Shown here: piece by piece, positions 36,011 through 46,172 of the stretch
Layout of the letters: each line of letters opens with the position of its first letter
Numbering within the stretch: the first letter of the stretch is position 1
IMG/VR virus record: IMGVR_UViG_3300046780_000088
Location: 22,783-86,782 of that record
Reading direction: 5' to 3' (one strand)
DNA from: a virus
Length of the DNA: 64,000 nt
Program-made: the position numbers and the translations under genes
Notes under the pieces: generated by a model
What the model was told of the DNA's origin: nothing
Database searches by the model: none
Seen by the model: the letters and a program-made list of their open reading frames with translations, nothing else

Positions 36011-37576
36011 ATGTACGGTGATACGAATCCCTCTCCCGCGCCAGCTATTGCGCGTGCGGCAGTTGCAGCATTGCTTGGTGGCGGCGGAAAAAATCCTGTA
36101 GGGATTCCGACTGCGCGTTACACCGAACTTGCCGCAGAGCGTTTGTTGCCCCGTACATTGATGGGCGGCACCGAATCGATGCGTGCTGCCGGAACATTGT
36201 TCCTACCGAAACATCCTGCCGAAACACAAGCTTCGTACGACTCTCGTATCAATGCAACGTTCTTGTATGGCGGTTATGCTGAAACTGTTTTCCGCATGGC
36301 AGCTAAGTTCTTCGAAGAACCGATTGCAATGAAAGATGATGTACCGATCAAGATGCAGCAACTTGCATTGAACATCGATGGTCAGGGTCGTGCATTGACT
36401 CCATTCACAATGGACTTGGTGAAAGAAGCAATGGTCGATGGGATAGCATTCATTCTTGTTGATCACCCTAAAGTAGCACCAGATTCTACGCAAGCAGATG
36501 TGATAAAAGCTGGATTGCGTCCGTATTGGATTCTTGTTAAAGCAGATGATGTCATTGGTTGGCAGACAACTGCTGACTCTGGTGCGCAACTTCTTACGCA
36601 AGTCCGCATCAAGGAAACTGTTGTTGTCCCTGATGGATTGTTTGGCGAGAAAATTGAGAAGCGCGTTCGTGTTTTGTTTCCCGGACACTTCCAAGTTTAC
36701 ACACAGATTGTAAACTCGCGTGGAGAATCAGATTGGATATTATCTGATTCTGGTGATACATCGTTCGATGAAATTCCTTTGATCCCTTTCTACACCAATC
36801 GTTGTGGATTCATGGAAGGTATGCCGCCGCTGAAGGTTCTGGCGGAAATGAATCAAGAACATTGGGTATCGTCTAGTGAACAACGTCGTGCGTTGACGTT
36901 CTTGCGTTTCGCAATGCTTTGTGCAATTGGTGTTGATGGTAAGACATCGACACTTGAAGTTGGCCCTGATCGAGTGTTGTACGTTCCTCTCGGTGGCGAT
37001 GCAAAGTACGTTGAACATAGTGGTAAGGGAATTGAATCTGGTCAAGCTGATTTGGATTCGATAGAGAAGCGCATGACTAGCGCTGGAATGAAGTTGAGAA
37101 TTGAGAATGCAGGACAAGTTTCTGCTACAGCGAGTGCAGTTGATAGCGATGATGTGAATGCAGTATTGAAAGCAATTGCCAAAGAACTTGAAGACGTGCT
37201 TGCGCAAGCAGCACAATTCACTGTTGAATTGCTTGGGTTGCCGGATGGCGGTTCATACGATGTGTTTGATGATTTCGCTGATAGCGGCGCACCGGGCACA
37301 ATAACTGAATTCAATGCAATGGCGGTCGCAGGAAATATCAGCAAGCAGACGTTGTGGGAAGAATTGCGCCGTCGCCATATGCTCAGTGAGGATTTCGATC
37401 CCGAAACAGAACAAGCAAATCTTGATTCAGAATTGCAGTCGTACATGAAATCAGTAGCACAACAGTCGGCATTGGTTGCTAATGCAGTGCCGCCATCACC
37501 CACTTCTGGCGCTGCGCCAACACCTGTTGCACCAACACCGCCTAAGAAGTCGAAATTGAATATCAAACAAAATTGA
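36011..37576 (+). CDS. portal protein (DUF4055 type)
   Basis: 521 residues. The region LPKHPAETQASYDSRINATFLYGGYAETVFRMAAKFFEEPI is typical of DUF4055 phage portals, and the later EMNQEHWVSSSEQRRALTFLRFAM fits the portal clip/wing. Dodecameric portals form the packaging and ejection channel. The Pro-rich tail (VPPSPTSGAAPTPVAP) is likely flexible. Confidence 0.85.
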   Translation: MYGDTNPSPAPAIARAAVAALLGGGGKNPVGIPTARYTELAAERLLPRTLMGGTESMRAAGTLFLPKHPAETQASYDSRINATFLYGGYAETVFRMAAKFFEEPIAMKDDVPIKMQQLALNIDGQGRALTPFTMDLVKEAMVDGIAFILVDHPKVAPDSTQADVIKAGLRPYWILVKADDVIGWQTTADSGAQLLTQVRIKETVVVPDGLFGEKIEKRVRVLFPGHFQVYTQIVNSRGESDWILSDSGDTSFDEIPLIPFYTNRCGFMEGMPPLKVLAEMNQEHWVSSSEQRRALTFLRFAMLCAIGVDGKTSTLEVGPDRVLYVPLGGDAKYVEHSGKGIESGQADLDSIEKRMTSAGMKLRIENAGQVSATASAVDSDDVNAVLKAIAKELEDVLAQAAQFTVELLGLPDGGSYDVFDDFADSGAPGTITEFNAMAVAGNISKQTLWEELRRRHMLSEDFDPETEQANLDSELQSYMKSVAQQSALVANAVPPSPTSGAAPTPVAPTPPKKSKLNIKQN

Positions 37577-37590
37577 AGGAGTCTTGAAAA

Positions 37591-38283
37591 ATGATGGACA
37601 AATTAAATGCAACAGACGGTGTTGGTGCAGCAGTACATCGCGGGGCCGCATTGTCTGAATCGATGAATGCAATTGGTCGCTATGATGTGACTTGTGTTCG
37701 ACCGCTGAAAGAATATGAAGGTGAATATCTTCGCTTGCTCGGTATTGCGATGGCATGGGACAAGATCGGTAAGGAACGACTTGTTGAACGCTTCCTTGAA
37801 CAAGCTAGAGAATTGCCGCATCAGATTGTGTGGGAAGATACAATTCACAACACGGTCTGTACTGCCGGGAAGAATCTTGCTCTCGATACTTTTCTTGCTG
37901 GCTCTTCGTACACAGTTGTTGGTCCGTATATTGGTTTGATCAGTTCAACTTCGTATTCGGCAATTGCCGCTGGCGATACGCAAGCATCGCACTCTGGTTG
38001 GCTTGAAGCTGGAAATGCAAACGCTCCGACATATACATCGCCTCGTAAGACTGCCGCATGGAGTGCTGCTTCTGCTGGTTCGAAAGCGTTGTCTTCGAAT
38101 GCCTCGTTCGCTATTACTGGATCGGGAACCGTCAAAGGTGCGTTTATGATTTATGGTTCAGGTGCATTGACTACCATTGACAACACTGCCGGAACGCTTC
38201 TGTCTGCTGGTCTGTTCACTGGTGGCGATAAAGTTGTTGCCAACCTTGACACGCTTAACGTCAGCTATTCGCTGGCAATCTAA
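37591..38283 (+). CDS. virion structural protein, fibre-associated
   Basis: 230 residues. The pattern WEDTIHNTVCTAGKNLALDTFLAGS, YIGLISSTSYSAIAAGDT and HSGWLEAGN occurs in a widespread phage structural protein of unknown exact place. The C-terminal half is Ser/Thr/Gly-rich beta structure. It opens the fibre block between portal and head genes. Confidence 0.65.
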   Translation: MMDKLNATDGVGAAVHRGAALSESMNAIGRYDVTCVRPLKEYEGEYLRLLGIAMAWDKIGKERLVERFLEQARELPHQIVWEDTIHNTVCTAGKNLALDTFLAGSSYTVVGPYIGLISSTSYSAIAAGDTQASHSGWLEAGNANAPTYTSPRKTAAWSAASAGSKALSSNASFAITGSGTVKGAFMIYGSGALTTIDNTAGTLLSAGLFTGGDKVVANLDTLNVSYSLAI

Positions 38284-38297
38284 TAGGAGATTTGGTT

Positions 38298-38483
38298 ATG
38301 TTGAAAAAGGGATCGAAGGTAAAACAGATTGTCCAAGCTGCGATTGAAGGTGAAGTTGTGCGCGTCGAACGTGATGGCGATGGCGAACCAACAGGGAATT
38401 ATCTTGTTGAATGGGAAGCTGATGGTGTGACTCATTCCAAATATTTCTCTGAAAAAGAAGTTGAGGAAGTTGCAAATGGATAA
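38298..38483 (+). CDS. small barrel-like protein
   Basis: 61 residues from ATG 38298 (AGGAGA upstream; a TTG six bases earlier is rejected). KKGSKVKQIVQAAIEGEVVRV then YLVEWEADGVTHSKYF resembles an SH3-like barrel. Function unknown. Confidence 0.55.
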   Translation: MLKKGSKVKQIVQAAIEGEVVRVERDGDGEPTGNYLVEWEADGVTHSKYFSEKEVEEVANG

Positions 38484-38718
38484 CGCCACGTTGATTGCCG
38501 ACATTACTACGTCTTTGCAAGATGCTTGCACTTTAGCAAACGTTCAATCGCCGATGCAGCAACTTGTGACAGCAAACGCTTCACTGCAAACTGCATTAAC
38601 TCATGCTACACAATTACAGACTGCTCTTGATGCTGAGACAGCAGATGATGTTGCAAAAGCAGCGCAGTTAGCGACAGCGAAACAGAAGGCACAGGATTTG
38701 GTTGCTTCACTTAGTTGA
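38476..38718 (+). CDS. small helical protein
   Basis: 80 residues from ATG 38476, overlapping the previous stop by eight bases. Thr/Ala/Gln-rich helix (LQTALTHATQLQTALDAETA). Possibly a fibre chaperone or coiled-coil partner; inference only. Confidence 0.5.
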   Translation: MDNATLIADITTSLQDACTLANVQSPMQQLVTANASLQTALTHATQLQTALDAETADDVAKAAQLATAKQKAQDLVASLS

Positions 38719-38730
38719 AAGGATTTGTTC

Positions 38731-40758
38731 ATGCCAACTGTTACATACGACACAATCGTAACTGGTCTTCAACGCGCTATAGTAGACGCGCAAACTTTGG
38801 CTGGACAAGTAATTACTCCCCCGCCGCCCCCGCCGCCTGTTAATGGAACCCCGATTGGGACGTACTATCCGCCAAACTTTACTGAGTCTGGTTTTGGTGA
38901 TGCTGCTGGACCGCCATCATGCGGTGTAACAGCTAGAATTGGTCAACAGTTGAAACCGCCTTATCCGGCATTTCTTCCGGGATTTTATTTAGGTGATGGT
39001 GATGCTCCGGTGCGTTGGACGACAATCAATAAACCTGATTGGTATGATACCGCTGGAACATTGTATGGTTCTGTTCCATACGCTAAGACTACGGTTACTG
39101 CTGCGCCAGTTCATTTAACTGAATTTTCGGTTGATCTTGATGCAACTTCATTAGTTAAGGAATTTGCAAGCAAACCGAATTATGGATTTGTAGTTGCTGC
39201 TGACAGTGCAAACTCTAACACAATCAAATGGCGTTCTTCACATGCATCAGTAAATTTGCCGGTGCTTATTGTTGATGGTGTGACGATTCAATGTGAACGT
39301 TCTACATGGTTTTCGACTAGCAGTGAGACATCGTTTGCTGGCAATCCTGAAATGAGAACGGCACATAATACCGATTTTGCTTTGCTGCGATTCGATCTTA
39401 GAACTATCGACGTATCGAAAGTCCAAAAAGCAACACTTCGTATGTGGACGTTTGATCAATATGGTAACGTGACAATCGGATTATATCGTTTGTGGAATCC
39501 GGCTGATCCTGCGAGCGTTGCACCTGTGCAACTTGGCATTGCTGCACAATATCCGCTTGATGTCGGAATTGAAACTAATTCTGCTGTTGCGTTTGTTCAA
39601 GCCGTCAAGGATAAAAATTATTCTTCCCTTTGGGGTTCTAGCTCCACTGGCGACAATTCAACATTCTTTACACCGGCAGACTTGGCAGCGCTTGGTTTAC
39701 CGCCTATGCCGGGGGCTACTGGAAACGCTATTGCTGGTGTCTTCAAAAAAGGTGGCCCGCAAAGTACCTTAGAAGCTCACTGGTCGCCGTGGCGTAGGGG
39801 TCAGGGTACAACCGGACCTTGGGAAACCGGGCAGCAGCTACGACCGCCTGCACCGATGGAAGAGGCATATTTCCGATATTACCTTATGATCCACGGCAAC
39901 CCGGAACCTGATGGTGGTAAGTTGTTTGGATTCGATGGTCGATACCGCGATTGGGGAACACCGCCTACACCTGAAAGTCTTGTTGGTGCTGGTCGTGGAA
40001 ATTCAGCTTCATTTTGTGATTTGCTTACTGGATATTCTGCGCGTGGAAATCACAATGCTGAACCTGTAGCTGGATCGCCTTGTAAGGGTCGTATTGGTGT
40101 TGGTATGAGCGATTGTTACATACCGGACCAAACAGGACCATATGGACCGGCATTAACAGTTGATCTAAATTATCTTGGTCAATTGAAAAAGGATGTGCCG
40201 CACTGTATTGAAATGCATTTGAAGTTGAATACAGTGACACATCCTGAAGAAAAACAGCAACTCATTACTTCTATTACTGCTGTAAATGGTGTTGCTACAG
40301 CTACTCTTGCACAACCATGTACGTCGCCATTGTACGTTACCGGAGCAACTATGGCTGTTGGTGGTGCTGGTGGATATTCTTCACTTGCATACAATGGTGA
40401 ATTCAAAATCACTGTTATCAGTCCGACTCAATTTACATATCCAGTTCCAACAACTGTTGCTCCTGTTGCTGCACTAGGTTCTAGTCCAAGCTATCCGTTG
40501 CGATTCACTTGCTGTTTGAGTACTGGAAACTTCGACGGTATTTTGGAATGGTTCATCAATGGTCGTTTGGCAATGCGTTATTCCGGTATGCGTTTTCGTG
40601 GTTCAGCATGGCTTCCTGATGGCAAATCGAAATATGGAATTGACAATTTCTGGTTTGCATTCTTCCAAGGTGGCCCAAACAATCCGACAGAAGACTACTG
40701 GATGTTTGCCAGTGGCATTGTGATCGCCGATAAATACATTGGACCTATGGTTCATTGA
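38731..40758 (+). CDS. putative tailspike / polysaccharide depolymerase
   Basis: 675 residues from ATG 38731 (GAAAGGA upstream). After a helical start and a poly-Pro linker, residues about 215-270 resemble a DNRLRE-type beta domain (FALLRFDLRTIDVSKVQKATL). The rest resembles PL14-like polysaccharide lyases with a jelly-roll fold: GGKLFGFDGRYRDWG, IEMHLKLN and GILEWFINGRLAMRY. Such spikes cleave capsule or exopolysaccharide. Catalytic residues are not assigned; a non-enzymatic lectin is the alternative. Confidence 0.55.
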   Translation: MPTVTYDTIVTGLQRAIVDAQTLAGQVITPPPPPPPVNGTPIGTYYPPNFTESGFGDAAGPPSCGVTARIGQQLKPPYPAFLPGFYLGDGDAPVRWTTINKPDWYDTAGTLYGSVPYAKTTVTAAPVHLTEFSVDLDATSLVKEFASKPNYGFVVAADSANSNTIKWRSSHASVNLPVLIVDGVTIQCERSTWFSTSSETSFAGNPEMRTAHNTDFALLRFDLRTIDVSKVQKATLRMWTFDQYGNVTIGLYRLWNPADPASVAPVQLGIAAQYPLDVGIETNSAVAFVQAVKDKNYSSLWGSSSTGDNSTFFTPADLAALGLPPMPGATGNAIAGVFKKGGPQSTLEAHWSPWRRGQGTTGPWETGQQLRPPAPMEEAYFRYYLMIHGNPEPDGGKLFGFDGRYRDWGTPPTPESLVGAGRGNSASFCDLLTGYSARGNHNAEPVAGSPCKGRIGVGMSDCYIPDQTGPYGPALTVDLNYLGQLKKDVPHCIEMHLKLNTVTHPEEKQQLITSITAVNGVATATLAQPCTSPLYVTGATMAVGGAGGYSSLAYNGEFKITVISPTQFTYPVPTTVAPVAALGSSPSYPLRFTCCLSTGNFDGILEWFINGRLAMRYSGMRFRGSAWLPDGKSKYGIDNFWFAFFQGGPNNPTEDYWMFASGIVIADKYIGPMVH

Positions 40759-40773
40759 AAGTGAATACATAAA

Positions 40774-41130
40774 ATGGCAGCTACTAAAAACAAGCGGACT
40801 CTTCTTGCTTCAACGAGTATTGCCGCAGCAACACCGACTGATGGTACTGAAATTGATCTTTCAACGAAGTATGGTGGCGTTCTTACTGTAAAATTGACGA
40901 ATGGTGGAACTGGTCCTACGGTTCCGATCAACGCTTATGTATACATTGGTGGCGCTACAACTGAAAAGAAATTGTTCGCCAAGCTTCTTGGTGATTCAGT
41001 AAACAGTAGCGTTAATGAATATGCAGTTGATATTCCTGCTGGCACAATGTTTTTGAACATCACATTTAAGGACAATACTGCACAAGCGGTGACTTGTGAG
41101 GCATTCTTGCAAGAACTGACTACGATTTAA
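40774..41130 (+). CDS. small structural protein, possible decoration or fibre-tip
   Basis: 118 residues, beta-rich (GGVLTVKLTNGGTGPTVPINA, EYAVDIPAGTMFLNITF). It resembles small phage receptor-binding or decoration proteins. Lies between two large fibre-type genes. Confidence 0.5.
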   Translation: MAATKNKRTLLASTSIAAATPTDGTEIDLSTKYGGVLTVKLTNGGTGPTVPINAYVYIGGATTEKKLFAKLLGDSVNSSVNEYAVDIPAGTMFLNITFKDNTAQAVTCEAFLQELTTI

Positions 41131-41133
41131 GCT

Positions 41134-43479
41134 ATGACTGTTTTCAATCGAGTTCGGTCGGCTCAGATTCCGCGTTACCCGCTGAAGATTGATCGCTCGA
41201 CTGAAATCGGAAAATCTCTCGTTGGACTTGTTTACTGCGGTGATAATGTAGCGCTCGATCTTGTAACTGGTTTGAAGCTTACATCGACGGTAAAAGCAGG
41301 AACGGCACCAGATTCAATAATGCCTCGCGGTGCACAGATACGTCCGATTAGTGCGGCGAATGGTGTTTACACTGCTAACCGTCTTGATTTTCCGACATGG
41401 CAGATTTCGCAACCACTAACATTTTTTGCGTTGTGGTATATATCATCGTATCAAGGATCAACCAGCACTGGAATGGGTTTTACTGGCGGGTCTGATGGTT
41501 TTCGCATAGGTGAACAGTTTGGTATTGGCAATCGTGTTTATGCAGCAATGGGAATATCAATTCTTCCGGGTGCTGTGTGGCCGATCAATACACCAATCTT
41601 AACTGTGATGACGTATAGCGGCGGTAATCTCGCTGCATATTTGAACGGTGTTGCAGATGGAACTGCAACTGGTGGTGCTGCAATAACATACGGTGCATTT
41701 GCTCGATTGTTTGCTGGAAAGCAACCTGACGGTTTTGCATTGAATGGTGGCGTATGTTACATGGGGTTGTGTAACTCTGTGTTGAGTACCGCTGCAATCG
41801 CAACTCTCTCCGCTGATCCGTTGTCGATACTTGCTCCTGCTCCAAGTCCTGAATGGTGGTGGCAAGTTGGTGCAACCGGAAATACCTATAACGATGGTGT
41901 TACGGAAAGTGGAAGCGCTGCCGACTCAGTAGACGGAATAATCTGTTCTGAATTTTTCCCTGCATCTGATATATCGTCTGGAAGTTGGGTTCCTAGTACT
42001 GGCGGAAGTTTGTTTGGTACTGTTGACGAATTTATTGCAGACGATAGTGACTACGACAAAAGTAGTTTCGATCCTTCTTCAGATACGATGGAAGTAAAAT
42101 TTGGTAGTGTGATAGCACCAAGCGTAAACACCAATCACACAATCAAGTATAGAATTTCCGCAAGATCGGGAGCTAATCGAGCAGCGCAATTGGTGATGAG
42201 TTTGTATTGCGGAGCTACGCTTATCAAAACTTGGACGCATAATCCAGTTCCGTCAACACCAACAACATATTTTCAAGCGCTAACACCGTCTGAAGCAAAC
42301 ACGATTTCAGATTATACTGATCTTCGGTTGCGTGCTGTTGCATCGAAGGTGCTTGTAACACCATCATGGCTTAGTGGCGCAGCAGTAAATTCGTGGGTTC
42401 CTTTGCCCGGTACAGATTTGAATTCTATGGATGTCTCTGTTCTGACTGCTGCTGGTTTGAATCCGGGAGCGAATGAATGGGGCAACCCTAAAACTGGAAT
42501 TCTTGCTTATAGTGGCGGAACGATACGAAGATCAGATAGTACATTCATGATTTTCGGTGGTGGCGGTTCGAATGCTTGGGCTGGAAATGAATGGCGTGGA
42601 ATTGGATTAGAAGACAATGCTCCATCTTGGGTTTGTTTGACGAATCCTGATCCAGCTTATGATTGTTGGTTGCACGCTGATCCTGCTGCTGCATACAACA
42701 AAGATGGTATCACACCGCAAGCACGCCACTCATATTGGGCAGGGCATTACATCGATGCAACAAAACGTTGCTATACATTCGGTATTGCGAATACTTGGTC
42801 AACTGATGGATCACCGCCCGGAAATGAAAAATATCATGTCGATGCAATTCTTCTTGCTACTAAGACATGGTTAGCACCTGATACTCTTTCGCGCCCAACA
42901 TCTTATCCGCGAGCGCAAGATGGAAACTTGATTCTCAAGAATCCATCTAATGAACATATTTATTGGTATGGCTCTACGACCATCGCTGAATATGATCCTT
43001 CGACTGATACTTGGACTTCAAGATATTCGCAAGCTGGAACAGATAATGACAGCGCTGGTGGATGTGTCGATCCTGTAAATGGTGTTGTTTTGAGATTTGG
43101 TGATGATGGTGGAACACAAAACCTATGGCATGAGTTTGCAATTGGTACATCGTGGACAAAAACTGCTTGCACCATGTCTGGTCCGTATGCTGGAACTCTA
43201 GCGCAGTATCACGGTTATTGGGCAAATGGTTTTGTATACGATGAAGGATTAGGTTGTTTCTTGATGTATCAGGATGATGGTTTTCTATACACGATTACTC
43301 GCACTGGTACAGCAGCATACACTGTTGATCGATTGACGATGACAGGTACACCGCCAACAGCAAATCAATATGGTGGACTGACTGGCATTTGGAGTCGTAT
43401 GCAGTACGTTCCAAATCTCAAAGGTGTTGCCATTTATCTTCTTGGTTCGAATCCAATCTATTTTGCAAAAACTTCGTAA
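41134..43479 (+). CDS. large receptor-binding/fibre protein with LamG-like and beta-propeller-like parts
   Basis: 781 residues. Residues about 60-240 look like a LamG/concanavalin-type sandwich (PLTFFALWYISSYQGSTSTG, YLNGVADGTATGG). A short unit TYNDGVTESGSAADSVDG links to a middle beta domain, and the last 350 residues have Kelch-like blades (GGTIRRSDSTFMIFGGGGSNAW; EYDPSTDTWTSR; GGCVDPVNGVVLRFGDDGG). Probably binds a host surface glycan. Confidence 0.6.
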   Translation: MTVFNRVRSAQIPRYPLKIDRSTEIGKSLVGLVYCGDNVALDLVTGLKLTSTVKAGTAPDSIMPRGAQIRPISAANGVYTANRLDFPTWQISQPLTFFALWYISSYQGSTSTGMGFTGGSDGFRIGEQFGIGNRVYAAMGISILPGAVWPINTPILTVMTYSGGNLAAYLNGVADGTATGGAAITYGAFARLFAGKQPDGFALNGGVCYMGLCNSVLSTAAIATLSADPLSILAPAPSPEWWWQVGATGNTYNDGVTESGSAADSVDGIICSEFFPASDISSGSWVPSTGGSLFGTVDEFIADDSDYDKSSFDPSSDTMEVKFGSVIAPSVNTNHTIKYRISARSGANRAAQLVMSLYCGATLIKTWTHNPVPSTPTTYFQALTPSEANTISDYTDLRLRAVASKVLVTPSWLSGAAVNSWVPLPGTDLNSMDVSVLTAAGLNPGANEWGNPKTGILAYSGGTIRRSDSTFMIFGGGGSNAWAGNEWRGIGLEDNAPSWVCLTNPDPAYDCWLHADPAAAYNKDGITPQARHSYWAGHYIDATKRCYTFGIANTWSTDGSPPGNEKYHVDAILLATKTWLAPDTLSRPTSYPRAQDGNLILKNPSNEHIYWYGSTTIAEYDPSTDTWTSRYSQAGTDNDSAGGCVDPVNGVVLRFGDDGGTQNLWHEFAIGTSWTKTACTMSGPYAGTLAQYHGYWANGFVYDEGLGCFLMYQDDGFLYTITRTGTAAYTVDRLTMTGTPPTANQYGGLTGIWSRMQYVPNLKGVAIYLLGSNPIYFAKTS

Positions 43480-43491
43480 GGGTAAACTTCA

Positions 43492-44613
43492 ATGACACTG
43501 CATACGCATTCAGATAGATTGGAGCGCTGGTTGGGCGCAGAAGAAGTTGCGAATTTGTCTAGAGCGATGAAGGATTTTTATTGGCCTATCGCCGTGCATG
43601 GTGTACCCGGTTCTGTTTTTGCAATGCCGGGTGGAGATTTTACTGGTGAGATTCGCGCTGGAAAAGAAGTGAGCGCAGTAGAACGTGCATCAGATACGCT
43701 TCGCAGAATGCGTAATGCTCAACGCGCTCGCATGGCAATGTCGCAACGACAACTTGGTGCATTCTCTAATCTTTCAGCCTTGATTGCGGCAGCTACAGGT
43801 GGCAAGGCGCAAAATTTCACATACACCAAAACAGGTTCGGCGGTTGCTGCGATTGGTAATGCTGCTGACCTTTGGACTTCTGCTGGTCAACCGGGTGCTG
43901 GTGCTGCTGGTAGTGCAGCGCCGGGGGGCAAAGCATGGACAAATGCTGATGCAGGAAGTTTGAAGTATGCTAATCCTGTAAACGCAAACACCGGACACTT
44001 TGCTACCGGATATGTTTCAGCTAGTGTTGTTTCGAACACACTATTGCTTTACGACAGATTGCTTTCAGTTGTAAAGACGATGGCATCGACAACAACTGAA
44101 GCAGTGACAGGAACATTTTCGCGTTATCAAAGTGCAACGACTACTAATGCAGATTACATTGGCGGGAATTTCTGTTTCCCAAGTAATCCAACAACGATTT
44201 TGGCAGCAACAGCACACAACTGGACTGTGTGCCAATACACCGATCAAGCAGGTAATACTGCAAATAGTTTCCCTACAATTGCTGGTCTTTCAGCTTGCGC
44301 TGTTCATGCAATCGATCTGGCTGTTGGCAATTGGTTTATGCCTCTCGCCTCTGGCGATGTTGGAGTCAAAGCGTTGACGCAAATGCAATGCGATGCTTCG
44401 GTTGCAACCGGAACAATCGACTTCAATGTCGGACATCCAATTGCATTCTTCCCGGCACCAATTGCAAATATGATTTGTGTGATTGATGGTATCAACACAG
44501 CATTTAATTTGACGAATATATATGATAATGCCTGCCTAGCATTTCTCGAAATGCCAAAACCGGCAACGACAGCTACGACTTATGGTGGACAAGTAACCAT
44601 AGTTGCTGAGTAA
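43492..44613 (+). CDS. virion structural protein
   Basis: 373 residues. N-terminal helical region, then a Gly/Ala/Thr-rich beta body (VGHPIAFFPAPIANMICVIDG). Proteins with this sequence style (NFTYTKTGSAVAAIGNAADLW) are common in phage structural clusters but unassigned. Expression with the fibre genes is likely. Confidence 0.6.
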   Translation: MTLHTHSDRLERWLGAEEVANLSRAMKDFYWPIAVHGVPGSVFAMPGGDFTGEIRAGKEVSAVERASDTLRRMRNAQRARMAMSQRQLGAFSNLSALIAAATGGKAQNFTYTKTGSAVAAIGNAADLWTSAGQPGAGAAGSAAPGGKAWTNADAGSLKYANPVNANTGHFATGYVSASVVSNTLLLYDRLLSVVKTMASTTTEAVTGTFSRYQSATTTNADYIGGNFCFPSNPTTILAATAHNWTVCQYTDQAGNTANSFPTIAGLSACAVHAIDLAVGNWFMPLASGDVGVKALTQMQCDASVATGTIDFNVGHPIAFFPAPIANMICVIDGINTAFNLTNIYDNACLAFLEMPKPATTATTYGGQVTIVAE

Positions 44614-44616
44614 TAC

Positions 44617-45858
44617 ATGGCGAACATCTTTCGATGGGCACCATCTTCAATTGTAAGTGCCAGTGAAAATCAATGGGCAAATGTAGAAGGTGATGCTGAT
44701 TCAGATGTTTTACCTGTTGGTGGGCGTGACGGTATAATCTTTGAATCACTCAAAGCAACAGACGGTGTTGATGCAACACAACCAACACAAGCGTTTTTGT
44801 TTTGGGCGAATCTTGAAATCCCGAAGGGTACTACTGCTTCAGTAATTGCGGAATCAGGTACAGCAACAGATACCGTTGGTAGCGCGTGGGTTACGACAGC
44901 AGCGGTTGTTGAATCAGGCACAGCAACAGATACAGTCGGTAGCGCATGGGTTACTAAAGCGACTATCGCCGAGGCTGGTTCAGCAGCGGATACAGTTGGC
45001 AGTGCTTGGACAACTTCAGCAGCAATCGCGGAATCTGGTACAGCAACAGACACGGTAGGAAGCGCGTGGGTAACGTCTGCCGCGATTGTTGAAACAGGTA
45101 CAGCAACAGATACCGTTGGTAGTGCGTGGGTTACTACAGCGGCGATTGTTGAATCAGGTTCGGCAGCAGACACTACGGATGCCTCAATTTCATCTGGCGG
45201 TGTAAATGCAATTGCCGAAGCTGGATCGGCAGCAGACACGGTTTCAGCAAGTGTTGTTGATTCTGCTGCAATATCTGAGTCTGGTTCGGCAGCAGATACA
45301 GTCGGAAGTGCTTGGATAACTTTTGCTGCAATTGCCGAAGCTGGATCGGCAGCGGACATCACTGCTGTAACAGCTATTTTCAATGCTGCGATTTCTGAAT
45401 CTGGTTCAGCAGCAGATACGGTTATCAGTGCTTGGATCACATCGGCAGCGATTGTCGAATCTGGATCAGCAGCGGATACCGTAAATGGTTCGATAACTAG
45501 CGGAACCGCTAGTGCTGTTTCTGAAGCAGGAAGTGCGATTGATTCTTGCGATGCTCATGTTGTATATGCCGGTTCGATTGCTGAAGGAAGCGCTAGTGCC
45601 GCCGACGTTGTTGCTGTTCGAGCATTGTGGGCAGCAGCTATTGCTGAAAATGGTAATGCAATAGATGTTGAATCTGTCACTGCACAATTCGTTGCAAGCA
45701 TTGCCGAAATTGGTGCTGCACAAGATGATGTCCATCTTCCAGTTACTACGATCCATGAATCGCTTTGTTCAGCAACACCTGAAACACCTTATTTTGTTAC
45801 CGCTGCTGAACGTGTATACAAACCTGTAATGCCCGAAAACATTCCAAAGGGATCGTAA
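44617..45858 (+). CDS. repetitive tail-fibre protein
   Basis: 413 residues. From residue about 75 to 375 it consists of roughly fifteen imperfect 20-residue units of the form I-x-E-S/A-G-S/T-A-x-D-T-V-G-S-A-W-x-T-x-A (60-bp DNA period). Such repeats form an extended beta shaft. The ends are unique. The same unit appears once in the protein at 41134. It overlaps the adaptor gene start by one base. Confidence 0.7.
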   Translation: MANIFRWAPSSIVSASENQWANVEGDADSDVLPVGGRDGIIFESLKATDGVDATQPTQAFLFWANLEIPKGTTASVIAESGTATDTVGSAWVTTAAVVESGTATDTVGSAWVTKATIAEAGSAADTVGSAWTTSAAIAESGTATDTVGSAWVTSAAIVETGTATDTVGSAWVTTAAIVESGSAADTTDASISSGGVNAIAEAGSAADTVSASVVDSAAISESGSAADTVGSAWITFAAIAEAGSAADITAVTAIFNAAISESGSAADTVISAWITSAAIVESGSAADTVNGSITSGTASAVSEAGSAIDSCDAHVVYAGSIAEGSASAADVVAVRALWAAAIAENGNAIDVESVTAQFVASIAEIGAAQDDVHLPVTTIHESLCSATPETPYFVTAAERVYKPVMPENIPKGS

Positions 45859-46172
45859 TGGATTACATAATTGGCGATGATGGATACCCACACACTGATG
45901 CAGACATTGCCGCTAATTTGCCATACGGTTTCGATCTGACTCAATGGGTTTTGTCCAAAGGTGAATCTGGTATTGCTTCGGCAACTTGTACAGCAGATGC
46001 AGGAGTGACCAAGGTTGGATCGGTTGTGATTGTTGGTAGCAAGATTGCACAACAATGTGACTTGTCTACATGCTCCATCAACACTGCATACAAGTTGAAA
46101 TTCGCATGGGTTTCGTCACCGAATGGTTTTAAGGATGAGAGGACAATCGTTCTTGATGTCAAGCAACGTTGA
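45858..46172 (+). CDS. fibre-tail adaptor protein
   Basis: 104 residues. The layout WVLSKGESGIASATCTADAGV, TKVGSVVIVGSKI and a final DERTIVLDVKQR fits the phage fibre-tail adaptor family, an Ig-like fold that joins fibres to the virion. Position right after the repeat fibre supports this. Confidence 0.65.
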   Translation: MDYIIGDDGYPHTDADIAANLPYGFDLTQWVLSKGESGIASATCTADAGVTKVGSVVIVGSKIAQQCDLSTCSINTAYKLKFAWVSSPNGFKDERTIVLDVKQR

